Source: Manihot esculenta | Taxonomy: Eukaryota > Streptophyta > Magnoliopsida > Malpighiales > Euphorbiaceae | Direction: 5' to 3' | Length of the DNA: 64,000 nucleotides | Assembly (NCBI RefSeq): GCF_001659605.2 | Contig: NC_035162.2 | Span: 29,144,153 to 29,208,152 of the forward strand | Shown here: positions 1-9,842 of the stretch, piece by piece | Position numbering within the stretch: position 1 is the first letter of the stretch | Layout of the letters: each line of letters starts with the position of its first letter | The notes under the pieces: generated by a model | Databases searched by the model: none | Told to the model about the DNA's origin: nothing | Seen by the model: only the letters and a program-made list of their open reading frames with translations | Made by a program: the position numbers and the translations under genes

Positions 1-858
1 AATTTTTTTCCTTTTTCTTCAGTTTATACGATTTTTTTTTCTTTCAGTTTGTTTTCATTTATGCTTTCAATAACACACACAACCACAATCTTCTTCTTTT
101 TGATTTGCTCTACTCAAACTTATGAACTATGTTGAATGAGCTTTTCTTTCCATGACCCCATTGATGTGATAACTCTTTAAACTTATGTTGAATCAATTGC
201 AGTGAGTTATATTCATGTTTGAGAATTGTCTCTTGAATTGAATCTTTGAGCTTGCCATGGTGAAAAATGTATTGATGACACTCATTAGAGAGTGAATTGA
301 AATTTGTGTGAATGAACTTAACATGACTTGATTTAGCAATTGGTGTTGATTTGTCTAATGCATTGATTAAAGAAATTCAGCAAAGGCTTAGACTTCATAA
401 GCACAATTGAAAACTGTTCCAATGGTTGAAAGACTATGAACAGAGCTAGTAGCCACTTGGACAGATGACCAACTGAGTAACTGGGGGTGGGTATCACCAA
501 TATGTACCTTCACGTCAAAAGGTTGGTGACTTTTTCAAGCAATATTAAAGTGCAAAAAGTTGAATAAAGTACTTCAAGGTAAGGACAAATCACTCTGAAA
601 GCTAGAAAAAGTCTTAACTGAATAGAACATGTGCATGTATAATCTCTCTCTTGAGTAAAACAAATCCTAGCCATGGTAAGTAAAGGGAAACAAGGAAAGA
701 AGGTGAGTAATCTTCATGCATATATTCTTCACTGCAATGATTCAAAATAGGTGTCTTGAGTAAGAGTTTAAGTGGAAATAAGGATCAAGTAGCAAAGAAA
801 GCTTGTTTGACTAAGTTTATTTGCTTGAGGACAAGCAAAAGGTTAGGTGTGGGGTATT
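1..858 (+). mobile_element. 3' internal end of an Athila/Tat-like gypsy element (X1)
   Basis: This AT-rich stretch has no supportable ORF and runs directly into the LTR that starts at 859. The last bases (about 823-858) have a run of 'gaggacaagcaaaaggttaggtgtgg' type, the purine-rich tail that typically precedes the 3' LTR of plant Athila/Tat elements. I therefore read it as the non-coding 3' internal region and polypurine tract of an element whose coding part lies left of the window. A segment at about 672-793 recurs in diverged form at 12587-12704, just beyond the LTR. The lineage call rests on LTR resemblance to the other Athila-like LTRs in this window, so it is inference. Confidence 0.55.
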
Positions 859-2083
859 TGATAGAGCATATTTTAGTCCATTTTATCATTATGTTCTTAA
901 TGTTTATTTGCACATTTTCTGCTTAATTTTTTGGTTTTAATCATGTTTTGTAGATATTAGGTGTAAAGAGACAATCTGGAGAAAATGCTCTTAAAACTGC
1001 CAAAAAGTGCCAAATATGGAAAGTGCCAAAAAAGGAAAGTTTTCAAATAAGGAAAGTTTTCAGAAAAGAAAAGTTTTCAAATAAAGAAAGTGCAGAAGCA
1101 AAAGTAAATAAGGAAAGTTCAGTCAGAAGATTATTTAAAATTCAAATTGTAGATCTTTCTTTCCTTGTTCAAAGATGTACACACAATGCAACAGTCATAT
1201 CTTCGTATTTAGGCAACAAGATTTCATGGAGACGCACTTGCCTCTTTTGCGTTCAGCATTCAAAATTCAAACGAAGGCTCCACCTAAAAAGGAAAGACTG
1301 GACAAATTCACTTTCCCTTCTGCATTCAATGACCACGCGCCACCTTCCTTCTGCAGTCCAATCCGCGCGCCACTTTCCCTCTGAAGAGCATGTGTACGCC
1401 TCTTTCCTTTTGAATAATTTTGCAACGCGAATCTTTCCTTTTCAGATATAACTTGGGCAGCAAGTACCTCTAGGGCAACAAGTACCTCTAGGGCAGCAAG
1501 GTCAGCATTTAAAACCTATTTAAGGACTCCTTAAAGGCCAGCCAATCCTCTCTCCATGTTATTGCAACACATTCTGCGCAAGCCACTCATCCGGCTCCTT
1601 CTTCTCTTCATCTTCTTCTTCCTTTCTTTATTTTTTTGATTTTTATTTCAGCCATGAGTGGCTGAAACCTTTTTAATTCTAGCTAAAGATTGGTTGAAAC
1701 TAAGGTTGTTTTATGGATTGTGAGATCTGAACACACATTGTTTGTCTTTTGGTTATTCAATATTCATACAGTTCATGCTTGAAATCTATTATTACTTTGT
1801 TGTTTTGATCAAATTGGCCACTTGATTCTTGATTGCAAGGTAATTAATTGTTAGTTTGGATAATTTTAAGTCCGTAATTGCTTGAATTATTCAAACATAA
1901 GAACACTTGGTGTAACAACTAAGGAATTGTATGATCTAGCAACATCTCATGCGTTTGAGTAGTTAGAATTGGATCTCTCTCTTTCTTCATGCAATTAACA
2001 ATTGTTTGATGTCTAAGGCCCAAGGACGTTCCTTGGCAATTTGTTAATTAGTAATTAATTAGAGGACGTTCCCTAATTGGTTT
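859..2083 (+). repeat. Athila-like LTR, left part (X1 3' LTR, split by element A)
   Basis: The LTR begins TGATAGAGCATATTTTAG, the same start as the solo LTR at 37382 and, inverted, the one ending at 44041. At 2079-2083 the bases GGTTT precede chromovirus A and are repeated at 12153-12157, so the LTR was split by A and resumes at 12158. Joined, it is about 1.65 kb. Positions 1020-1110 hold short repeats built on 'ggaaagttttcaaataa'. A perfect hairpin sits at 1646-1667. Small ORFs at 1023-1451 are repeat-derived and not credible genes. Confidence 0.8.
1646..1667 (+). promoter_or_regulatory. Conserved LTR stem-loop (Athila-like family)
   Basis: A 9-bp perfect stem, TTTCAGCCA and TGGCTGAAA, encloses the loop TGAG. 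The same hairpin is in the other two LTRs of this family (38291-38310, and inverted at 43210-43231). Its role is unknown; a folded element in the R/U5 part of the transcript is an inference. Confidence 0.5.
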
Positions 2084-2419
2084 TGTAATACCCGACTAGA
2101 CTCCGGTATCGGAATTCCTACCGTCCGGTGGAATCTCAGATGTCGAAAGCCTCTAGTAGGGTAAAACCATGTTTTTATAAAATGTTTTAATGTGTTTTAT
2201 GTTTTAAGCATGAAAGAAAATGAGTTTTTGCATGAAAATAGCATTGGAGGAAAACTTAGGTTCGGCCGCCGAACATGCATGCGTTGCGGGTGTGCTTTAG
2301 GCCCCCGAAAGCATAAGTGAGGGAAGTCCAGGTTCGGCCGCCGAACCTCAAGTTCGGCCGCCGAACATGGCATGCATGCGGAGGCACATTCGGCCCCCGA
2401 ACATGGTCTGGTCAGCCAC

Positions 2420-2427
2420 TATAAAAG
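2420..2427 (+). promoter_or_regulatory. LTR promoter TATA box (element A 5' LTR)
   Basis: TATAAAAG is followed about 30 bp on by the conserved 'cgaaaacgggcgagc' stretch. The equivalent site is found in the other LTRs: 10199-10206, 13051-13058, 17586-17593 (TATATAAG), 34766-34773 (TATATAAG) and, inverted, 20290-20296. It probably sets the start of the genomic transcript. Confidence 0.7.
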
Positions 2428-2980
2428 GGTCCCTTAGCCGAAAACGGGCGAGCTTTTACCCCATTTTCGGCCAAGGTGAGCTCTCCGCCGTCCCTCACCA
2501 ATCTTTGATGTTTTTCCTCTAGATCTTTCAAGATTTTCATTTGTTTTAACTTTGTTTTGAAGATTTGAGCTTTTGAGCAAAGTTTTGGAGCTTGGAGGTT
2601 CAAGAACCCAATCTCTCCCAACTCCGAGTTTAGGTCGTCTTTCTCTCGATCTTCAAGAGGTAAGAGCCGATCTTAAGCTCATTGCATGTTTTAAGTAAGT
2701 TTTAAGTAGATCTATGGGGGTAGAATGCATGTTTAGGTTATGGTTATGTTTATGGGTTTAATGTGTGTTCTTGAACAATGTGGATGCTTCATGTGTTGTA
2801 GATGGGGTTTATGATGGTTTGAAGCCCCTAGGAACATGTATGCTTGTGTATGTGTGTTGTAGAATAGGTTTGATGCATGTTTGTAAGGTTTGGAGGCGAA
2901 ATGTGCAAAGGGAGCCAAGTTTATGCCCTTTGGCAGAAACCAAGTTCGGCAGCCGAAGGAACTTTCGGCCGCCGAACATG

Positions 2981-3260
2981 CTTGTGGAGGCAGCCTTCGG
3001 CTGCCAAAGCTTGCCCCCGAAAGGAGACTTTCGTCTCTGTCTGGAAGTTTCGGCCGCCGAATGTGCCGCCGAACATGCATGAGTTTCATCTCTGTCTGGG
3101 AGTTTCGGCCGCCGAACATGCTTGTGGAGGCAGCCTTCGGCTGCCAAAGCTTGCCCCCGAAAGGAGACTTTCGTCTCTGTCTGGAAGTTTCGGCCGCCGA
3201 ATGTGCCGCCGAACATGCATGAGTTTCATCTCTGTCTGGGAGTTTCGGCCGCCGAAGGTG
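2981..3260 (+). repeat. 140-bp perfect tandem duplication in the A 5' LTR
   Basis: The unit beginning 'cttgtggaggcagcc' at 2981 repeats from 3121 with no visible difference until about 3256. The 3' LTR has one unit (from about 10761). The copy breaks lie at GCCGAACATG palindrome edges, which fits unequal pairing or slippage between palindromes. Confidence 0.9.
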
Positions 3261-3644
3261 CCGCCGAACCTACCGCCGAAAGTGCCCTATCCAGGCCTCC
3301 TTTGCATGTTTTTCTATGGTTGTTTCATGATGTTTTAGGGGGTTTTTGGGGAGTAGTTTAGAGATATGTTCTGGTATGTTTGGTCCCTCATTTGAGTCCA
3401 CCTGTGTAGGTTCGGACCCGAGGAACCGAGAACCCCAGCAGTGAGTTCAGCTGCTTTGGTGTTGTCAGAGTCAGCCAGAGGTGAGTGGAACTAAACTTAA
3501 TCTTTTAAATTAAGAAACTAAATGTTTTATCATGTTTCATGCATCATGATCATGCAATAGGATGATTGCATTAGTTTTCACGAATATGCCGCATTGCATC
3601 GATTGTTGTTGATGTGGGTGAATGTTGGATGACCCAATTAGTCT

Positions 3645-3835
3645 ATGACAGGAAGACCAGGACCCCATTCTATGGCCTGGCACAGAGTAAGGAAAGACCA
3701 GGACCCCATTCTACGGCCTGGCACGGTTATGGGACTCGAAGACCAGGAGCCCAAAGGAGGCCCTGGGACAATGGTAAGTAATGTATGTATGACAGGAAGA
3801 CCAGGACCCCATGCTACGGCCTGGCACAGAGTTAG
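3645..3835 (+). repeat. Imperfect hairpin-forming minisatellite in the LTR
   Basis: Units of the form 'gaccaggaccccattctacgg' followed by 'cctggcac' occur near 3655, 3692 and 3801, with a diverged unit at 3740. Each can pair CCAGG with CCTGG. Equivalent arrays occur in the LTRs of the other copies (11330-11510, 14235-14332, 19051-19142, 26454-26555, 28313-28455, 35937-36037). Confidence 0.75.
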
Positions 3836-4474
3836 CTTGGACTAATTGGTGACAAGTTCACCCAGCCCTTATGTGAATTGTCTGTGTTATGATGCATTCC
3901 ATTGAAGCATAGTGTTATTATGTTTTATAGTTCTACTCACTGGGCTTTTAGCTCACCCCTCTCCCTTTATCCCCAGGCTTGCAGGTACAGGATAGAGCAG
4001 GAGTCCGGATAGAGTAATGAAGTTTTGATTATGTAATAGTTAGTGTGGACATGATAGCTGATTATGATGTAATGTAAAAGTATAGTTTAGATATGTAATG
4101 AGATGATGTTTATGGATGTTAGAGGTGTGCTTGACCATAGATTGTTGTTATCCCTTTTAAAACACGATCTTAGAGATTTTTATGATGTTTATGCAAACCA
4201 ACTCAACACAGGTTATGTCACCCATTTGGGGGCACTGATGAGATCCCACAGAGGGATCAATGTTTATGATTTATGTTATGTACAGGGCATGCACAGGTTG
4301 AGTTTGGTGTATGAATGGAAAGAAAATTTTTTAAATTCTTATGTATGTTGTTGATCATGTATGGGATTATACAGGTTTACAGGTTATATGTCAGGCTTGC
4401 TACGGGTCCCAGCGGCCTTAAGCCGATCTGGATCCTAGCGCCGGTAGCGGTCCGATTTTCGGGTCGTTACAGAG

Positions 4475-4487
4475 TGGTATCAGAGCC
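4475..4487 (+). other. Primer-binding site of element A (tRNA-iMet type)
   Basis: TGGTATCAGAGCC starts 3 bp after the LTR end. It is complementary to the 3' end of plant initiator methionine tRNA, the usual primer for minus-strand synthesis in plant LTR retrotransposons. Confidence 0.93.
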
Positions 4488-4670
4488 CTAGGTTCATATG
4501 ATCGGACCTAGAGTGTTGGGCTCATAGAGGTTATAGAAGGTCAAACACAATAGGAAGATCATGTCCACTAGGATAGGATGTGGAGTCCTGTCTTGTATGA
4601 TGATGTGAAATGCCATGATAATATGCATGTGCATTACTGATATGCTATGATATGTGATGTATGTGATGTG

Positions 4671-4694
4671 GGTTCATGTGTTCCCACATGAACC
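4671..4694 (+). promoter_or_regulatory. Conserved leader stem-loop of element A
   Basis: A perfect 10-bp stem, GGTTCATGTG and CACATGAACC, has the 4-nt loop TTCC. It lies between the primer-binding site and the gag start. Elements E (15171-15194) and C (29284-29307) have the identical stem with loops TTTC and CTTT; element B lacks it. The position suits an RNA packaging or dimerisation signal, but no function is shown. Confidence 0.6.
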
Positions 4695-4725
4695 ATATGG
4701 TGCTAATGTTTTTTTGTGATGTGTA

Positions 4726-4736
4726 CTGTTTTTCAG
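4726..4736 (+). promoter_or_regulatory. Putative splice acceptor just before gag
   Basis: The pyrimidine-rich CTGTTTTTCAG ends 8 bp before the gag ATG at 4745. The matching position in E (AG at 15234), C (AG at 29345) and B (minus strand, about 25607) keeps an acceptor-like TTTTTCAG or TTTTCCAG. Together with donor-like sites in the LTR it suggests a leader intron. No transcript is available to test this. Confidence 0.4.
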
Positions 4737-4744
4737 AAAACAGG

Positions 4745-7700
4745 ATGAGAGGAACTCATCGATCAGCAAGATTGACTGGAGTACCACCTGAGGATGAGGG
4801 CATGAGCGCTCGTCCTCCAGTATTGCCTAGGGCAATGTCTAGTAGGTCTAACCGAGAAAGAGCAGCAAGAGACCCTAGAAGGTCTCTGGATCTGGGTAGA
4901 AGCAGATCAGTGAGGGGAACAGTTCAGGGAGGAATGTCTGAGAGCATGGGGGATGATATGGATGTAGAGCAGAGGAGGGATGGCAATCTGGGAGTTAGCA
5001 TGTCAGAGGAAGGTATGGGAGAGTCCCAAGGAGGCACTCAGGCCTCAGGATTTGTTCAGCCACCCCACTACCCACACTTCTCACAACACCCCGGGTATTC
5101 GATGGGAGGTACATCGGATTACCCTAGCTTTACCCCTTATCCCACACAGATGCCATACCCACCTTACTACCCACCATACTCTCAGTACCCAATGTATCCA
5201 CCTCCACCCTACTATCCAAATCCAGCAAACCCTACCTCAGAAAATGTTGCACCATCTCCACCACCTACAGAACCAGCAGCCCCAGTTACTCAACCTTCTA
5301 GACCTAGCTCAGCCAGTGGGAGCAAGGTCAAGATGACTGACTACATGAAGTTGGGTGCTCCTCAGTATGAAAAAGGGGATGACCCGTTTGTGTATCTTGA
5401 GAGGGTCAAGGTGATCACAGATGAGATTGGGGCTGATGATAGTAGAGCCATTCAGATGGCTGGGTTCACACTTAAGTGCAAGAAGGCACGAGAGTGGTTC
5501 AAGAATTATGTGAACCCGAGGGTGGACAGCATGTCTTGGGAAGAGTTTGCAAACGAGTTTGCAGGATGGGCCTTTCTCGATAGTTCAAGGGAGCTGAAGA
5601 TGATAGAGTTTGAACAGTTGAGGCAGACGGAGGAAATGAGTGTAGAGGAGTACACCGATAGATTCTTGGAGCTGTTGCCTTTTGCTGGGCAGAGTCTGGA
5701 TACAGATTCGAAGAGGTCAAGGAGGTATGTCATGAAACTCCATTCCAGGTATTCCTCCTTGATTCAGTCAGTGGACAGGGAGAGCTTCCATGCCATAGTA
5801 GATATGGCCAGGAAAATGGAGGCCAGTGCCATCGTTCAGGGGACAATTAAGCAGACAGTGGCACAGTCTTCTGGTCCTAAAACTCCGAGTGGGGGAAGAT
5901 TAGATCCCTCTACCCTGAGTGCAGCAGCTTCAGGCAGTAAGAGATGGGGTAAGCCCAAGGGTAAGAAGAATAAGTTCTGGAGTAAAGTCAAGTCCAGTTT
6001 GGGATTTGGGAGTGGCTCAAGCTCTGGTGCAGATAATGCAGTTTGTGCGAGGTGTGGTAAGCCACACAAGGGAGTATGTCGGTTTGGGACGAACGCCTGC
6101 TTCAGATATGGTCAGGAGGGGCATATGGCTCGAGAATGCCCAAGAGCAGTCCCGATGGCTCAGTCCCAGCAGACAGCCTCAGGCAGTGTAGCGCAGCCAG
6201 CAGCTCCAGCCATGACTCAGGCCAGTGGCAGAGGCAGAGGGAGAGGGGCAGCCTCTTCTTCAGCGGGTTTCAGAGGTGAAGGTCCATCAGCTCCCGCACG
6301 GATCTTCACAATGACACAGCAGGAGGCAGATGCATCTAACACTGTGGTGGCAGGTAACTTAGTCATTGGTTGTTCAGATGTGTATGCCTTGATGGACCCT
6401 GGTACATCTCATTCTTTTATTGCTCCGAGAGCCGTAGGGAGGTTGGGTCTGATGACTTCTGGGTTAGAGTGTCCCCTCTAGGTCAGTGGACCCAAGTGTG
6501 ATCCATCAGTGGCAGAGTCAGTCTGCCAGTGTAGTCCTGTGTTTGTTGAGGGAAGATGCTTGTCCGCCGACCTAGTGGTTCTAGATTTGACAGATTTTGA
6601 CGTCATTCTAGGGATGGACTGGTTATCTACCCATGGTGCTACCTTGGACTGCAGGGACAAGGTAGTCAGGTTCAGAGGTCAGGATGGGTCTGAGGTTGTC
6701 TTCAGAGGAGACAGGAGGGGTACACCTAGAGGTCTGATATCAGCTCTTCAGGCTCGTAGGTTGCTCAGGAGGGGATGTCAGGGGTATTTGGCTCATGTGA
6801 GAGAGCTTAGCAGTCAGGTTAGAGAGCCCGCCTCGGTGCCAGTGGTTAGAGAGTTCTTAGATGTGTTCCCAGACGAGCTGCCAGGTTTACCACCTGCTAG
6901 GGAGATAGAGTTCGAGATAGAACTGATGCCTGGAACCCGACCGATCTCTATCCCTCCCTACAGGATGGCGCCAGCAGAATTGAAAGAGTTGAAGGAGCAG
7001 TTACAGGAGCTGGTAGACAAGGGCTTCATCCGACCGAGTACCTCACCCTGGGGTGCTCCAGTTTTGTTTGTGAGAAAGAAGGATGGATCCCTTAGACTTT
7101 GTATCGACTACAGGCAGTTGAACAAAGTCACTACCAAAAACAAGTACCCATTGCCAAGGATCGACGATCTATTCGACCAGCTAGCAGGAGCGGGTTGTTT
7201 CTCCAAAATAGATATGAGATATGGGTATCATCAGCTGAGGATCAAAGAAGAAGATGTGCCAAAGACAGCTTTCAGGACCAGATATGGGCATTTTGAGTTC
7301 CTTGTGATGCCGTTCGGGTTAACCAACGCCCCTGCAGCATTCATGGACCTCATGAATAGAGTGTTTAGTCAGTACCTTGATCACTTCGTTATTGTCTTCA
7401 TAGATGATATCTTAGTGTATTCCAGGAATGCAGAGGAGCATGCCCATCATCTGAGGTTGGTTCTGCAGACCCTAAGGGAACATGGCTTGTATGCCAAGTT
7501 CTCTAAGTGTGAGTTCTGGCTGAGGAGCATTTCATTCTTGGGGCATGTGGTGTCAGAAAATGGAATAGAGGTAGACCCCAAGAAGGTAGAAGCTGTGGCT
7601 AACTGGCCTAGACCCACTTCAGTGACAGAGATTAGAAGTTTCTTGGGTTTAGCAGGTTACTACAGGAGGTTTATTCAGGATTTCTCGAAAATTGCAGCTC

Positions 7701-9735
7701 CTCTAACCAGGTTAATCAGGAAGAATCAGAAGTTTGTGTGGACCGACCAGTGCGAAGAGAGTTTTGAAGAGCTTAAGAAGAGGTTGACTTCAGCACCAGT
7801 GTTAGCTCTGCCATCTAGTGATGCAGACTTTACAGTCTTTTGTGATGCGTCCCGTGTGGGACTGGGTTGTGTACTAATGCAGAATGAGAGGGTGATTGCT
7901 TATGCTTCTAGGCAGCTAAAGAAGCATGAGTTGAATTACCCCACACATGACCTTGAGATGGCAGCAGTAATCTTTGCACTCAAGATGTGGAAGCACTACC
8001 TCTACGGGGTAAAATGTGAGATCTTCACAGATTATAAAAGCCTGCAGTACATCCTGAGTCAAAGAGATTTGAACTTGAGGCAGAGGAGATGGGTAGAGCT
8101 GCTGAGTGACTATGATTGCAAGATTCAGTATCATCCGGGTAAGGCGAATGTCGTGGCAGACGCCCTAAGCCGGAAGTCACTAGGCAGTCTATTCCACATC
8201 ACGGCAGAGAGGAGACCAGTGGTGAAGGAGTTTTACAAGCTCATTGATAAAGGTCTACAGTTGGAGTTGTCTGGTACAGGTGCTTTAATTGCTCAGATGA
8301 AAGTGACGCCCATTCTGGAGCAGGTGGCTCAGAAACAGCATGAGGACCCAGAATTAGTGAAGATTGCCAGGACTGTTCAATCAGGCAAAGACAGTGAGTT
8401 CAGATTTGACAGCAAGGGGATCCTCCGCTATGGGAGTCGACTTTGTGTACCAGATGACATAGGGCTAAAAGGAGACATTATGAGAGAGGCTCATAATGCA
8501 AGATACAGCGTTCACCCTGGAGCCACCAAGATGTATCAGGATCTGAAAAAGGTTTATTGGTGGCCAGCCATGAAGAAAGAAGTGGCACAGTTTGTGTCAG
8601 CCTGCGAAGTATGTCAGAGGGTGAAGCTGGACATCAGAAGCCGGCTGGAATGCTTAACCCGCTACCTATTCCAGAGTGGAAATGGGAGAATATAGCTATG
8701 GACTTCGTAGTGGGGTTACTGGCGACGTCCAACAGATTGGACTCTATATGGGTGATTGTGGACAGACTCACCAAATCTGCTCACTTCATCCCTGTCAGGA
8801 GTGGCTATTCTGTGGACAAGTTGGCGCAGGTGTATGTTGATGAGATAGTCAGACTGCATGGGGTTCCTGTTTCTATAGTGTCAGATAGAGGACCCCAGTT
8901 CACCTCCAGGTTTTGGCGGAGTCTGCAGGATGCCATGGGTACCAGGTTGGATTTCAGTACTGCCTTCCATCCACAGACAGACGGACAGTCAGAGAGGACC
9001 ATCCAGACCATAGAAGATATGCTAAGAATGTGTGTGCTGGACTTTGGCGGTTCTTGGAGGCAGCATCTACCTTTGGTGGAGTTTGCCTACAATAACAGCC
9101 ATCATGCTAGCATCGGGATGGCTCCATATGAAGCTTTATATGGAAGGAAGTGCAGATCGCCTATTTGTTGGGAAGAAGTTGGAGAAAAGGCCTTGGCAGG
9201 GCCTGAGCTAGTAGAGATCACCAGCAGGGTGGTACCCCTAATCTGAGAAAGAATCAAGACGGCTGCAAGCAGACAGAAAAGTTATGCAGACATCCGCAGA
9301 AGGCAAGTAGAGTTTCAGGAGGGGGATCTGGTATTGCTCAAGGTGTCTCCAATGAAAGGAGTGGTTCGGTTCGGGAAGAAGGGTAAGCTGGCTCCGTGGT
9401 ACATCGGACCCTTTGAAGTCTTGCAAAAGATTGGGAATGTATCGTACAAGCTGGATTTACCTGCTTCAATGGAGAGAATCCATCCGGTTTTCCATGTTTC
9501 TATGTTGAGAAAGTTCGTGTCAGATCCGGGTAAGGTTCTTAGTGAGCCTGATGTGGAGATCCAAGAGGATCTCACCTATGTTGAGCAGCCGATACGGATT
9601 CTGGACACTCAAATTAGAAAGCTAAGGATCAAGGAAATCCCGATGGTGAAAGTCCTTTGGAACCACCACAATCTGGAAGAATGCACCTGGGAGACTCGGG
9701 AGTCCATGCTCCAGCAGTACCCTTATCTTTTCTAA
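4745..9735 (+). pseudogene. gag-pol: Element A gag-pol polyprotein, three disabling breaks
   Basis: The start is taken at the MRGT methionine (4745), conserved in copies B, C and E. Order: a Pro/Tyr-rich segment (5040-5260); the gag domain (about 5440-5730, EWFKNYV and EQLRQTEEMS); zinc-knuckle region (6045-6140); aspartic protease (DPGTSHSF near 6395); reverse transcriptase (6955-7500, FIDDILVYS intact); RNase H (7830-8170); integrase (zinc-binding HHCC part about 8490-8625, catalytic core to about 9240); and a chromodomain-like tail (9580-9732). Breaks: TGG to TAG at 6479-6481; a 1-bp deletion near 8630 at the start of the integrase core; AGA to TGA at 9244-9246. The second knuckle reads CFRYGQEGHMAREC, with Tyr where Cys is expected, and the first RT motif has DMRYGYHQ rather than DLRSGYHQ. 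The copy cannot make a full polyprotein. Confidence 0.93.
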
Positions 9736-9829
9736 GGTTAGTTCCCTGTGAGTTTTATGTGCTTTGTGTGTTTGTTGTATGTATGCCTTGCATGTGCTAG
9801 TTGAGGAACATTCGGGGACGAATGTTCTT

Positions 9830-9842
9830 AAGGGGGGGAGAA
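9830..9842 (+). other. Polypurine tract of element A
   Basis: The run AAGGGGGGGAGAA sits directly before the 3' LTR and would prime plus-strand synthesis. The same tract is seen at 34408-34420 (C) and, inverted, at 20564-20576 (B). Confidence 0.9.

Larger units (their letters stand above)
2084..4471 (+). repeat. 5' LTR of element A
   Basis: This is the 2388-bp direct repeat of 9843-12152. It holds a TATA box at 2420, many palindromes of the TTCGGCCGCCGAA type (about 2262-2400 and 2945-3290), a 140-bp tandem duplication, and hairpin-forming 'ccaggacccc...ggcctgg' repeats at 3645-3835. Splice-donor-like sites AGAGGTAAG (near 2657) and AGAGGTGAGT (near 3478) recur at the same LTR positions in sister copies. 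All ORFs within it are short by-products of the repeats. Confidence 0.93.

Noticed and set aside
2260..3300. Regularly spaced palindromic repeats that superficially look like a CRISPR array
   Set aside because: The host is a plant, spacings are irregular, there are no cas genes, and the repeats lie inside LTRs of a gypsy element.
2733..3361. Overlapping small ORFs on both strands in the LTR (also 10512-11082, 13462-13989, 18013-18481, 19363-19906, 26773-27316, 35161-35614, 36541-37054)
   Set aside because: They are open on several frames because the GC-rich palindromes lack stops; they encode the repeat itself (PPN and RRP type runs) and have no start context or conservation.
4475..4487. tRNA gene at the primer-binding sites
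   Set aside because: Only the 3' complementary 12-13 bases are present, directly after an LTR, as expected of primer sites.
4676..4744. Upstream methionine for A gag (and 25643 for B)
   Set aside because: The extension is not conserved between copies and overlaps the stem-loop and acceptor-like site; MRGT is the first methionine shared by A, B, C and E.
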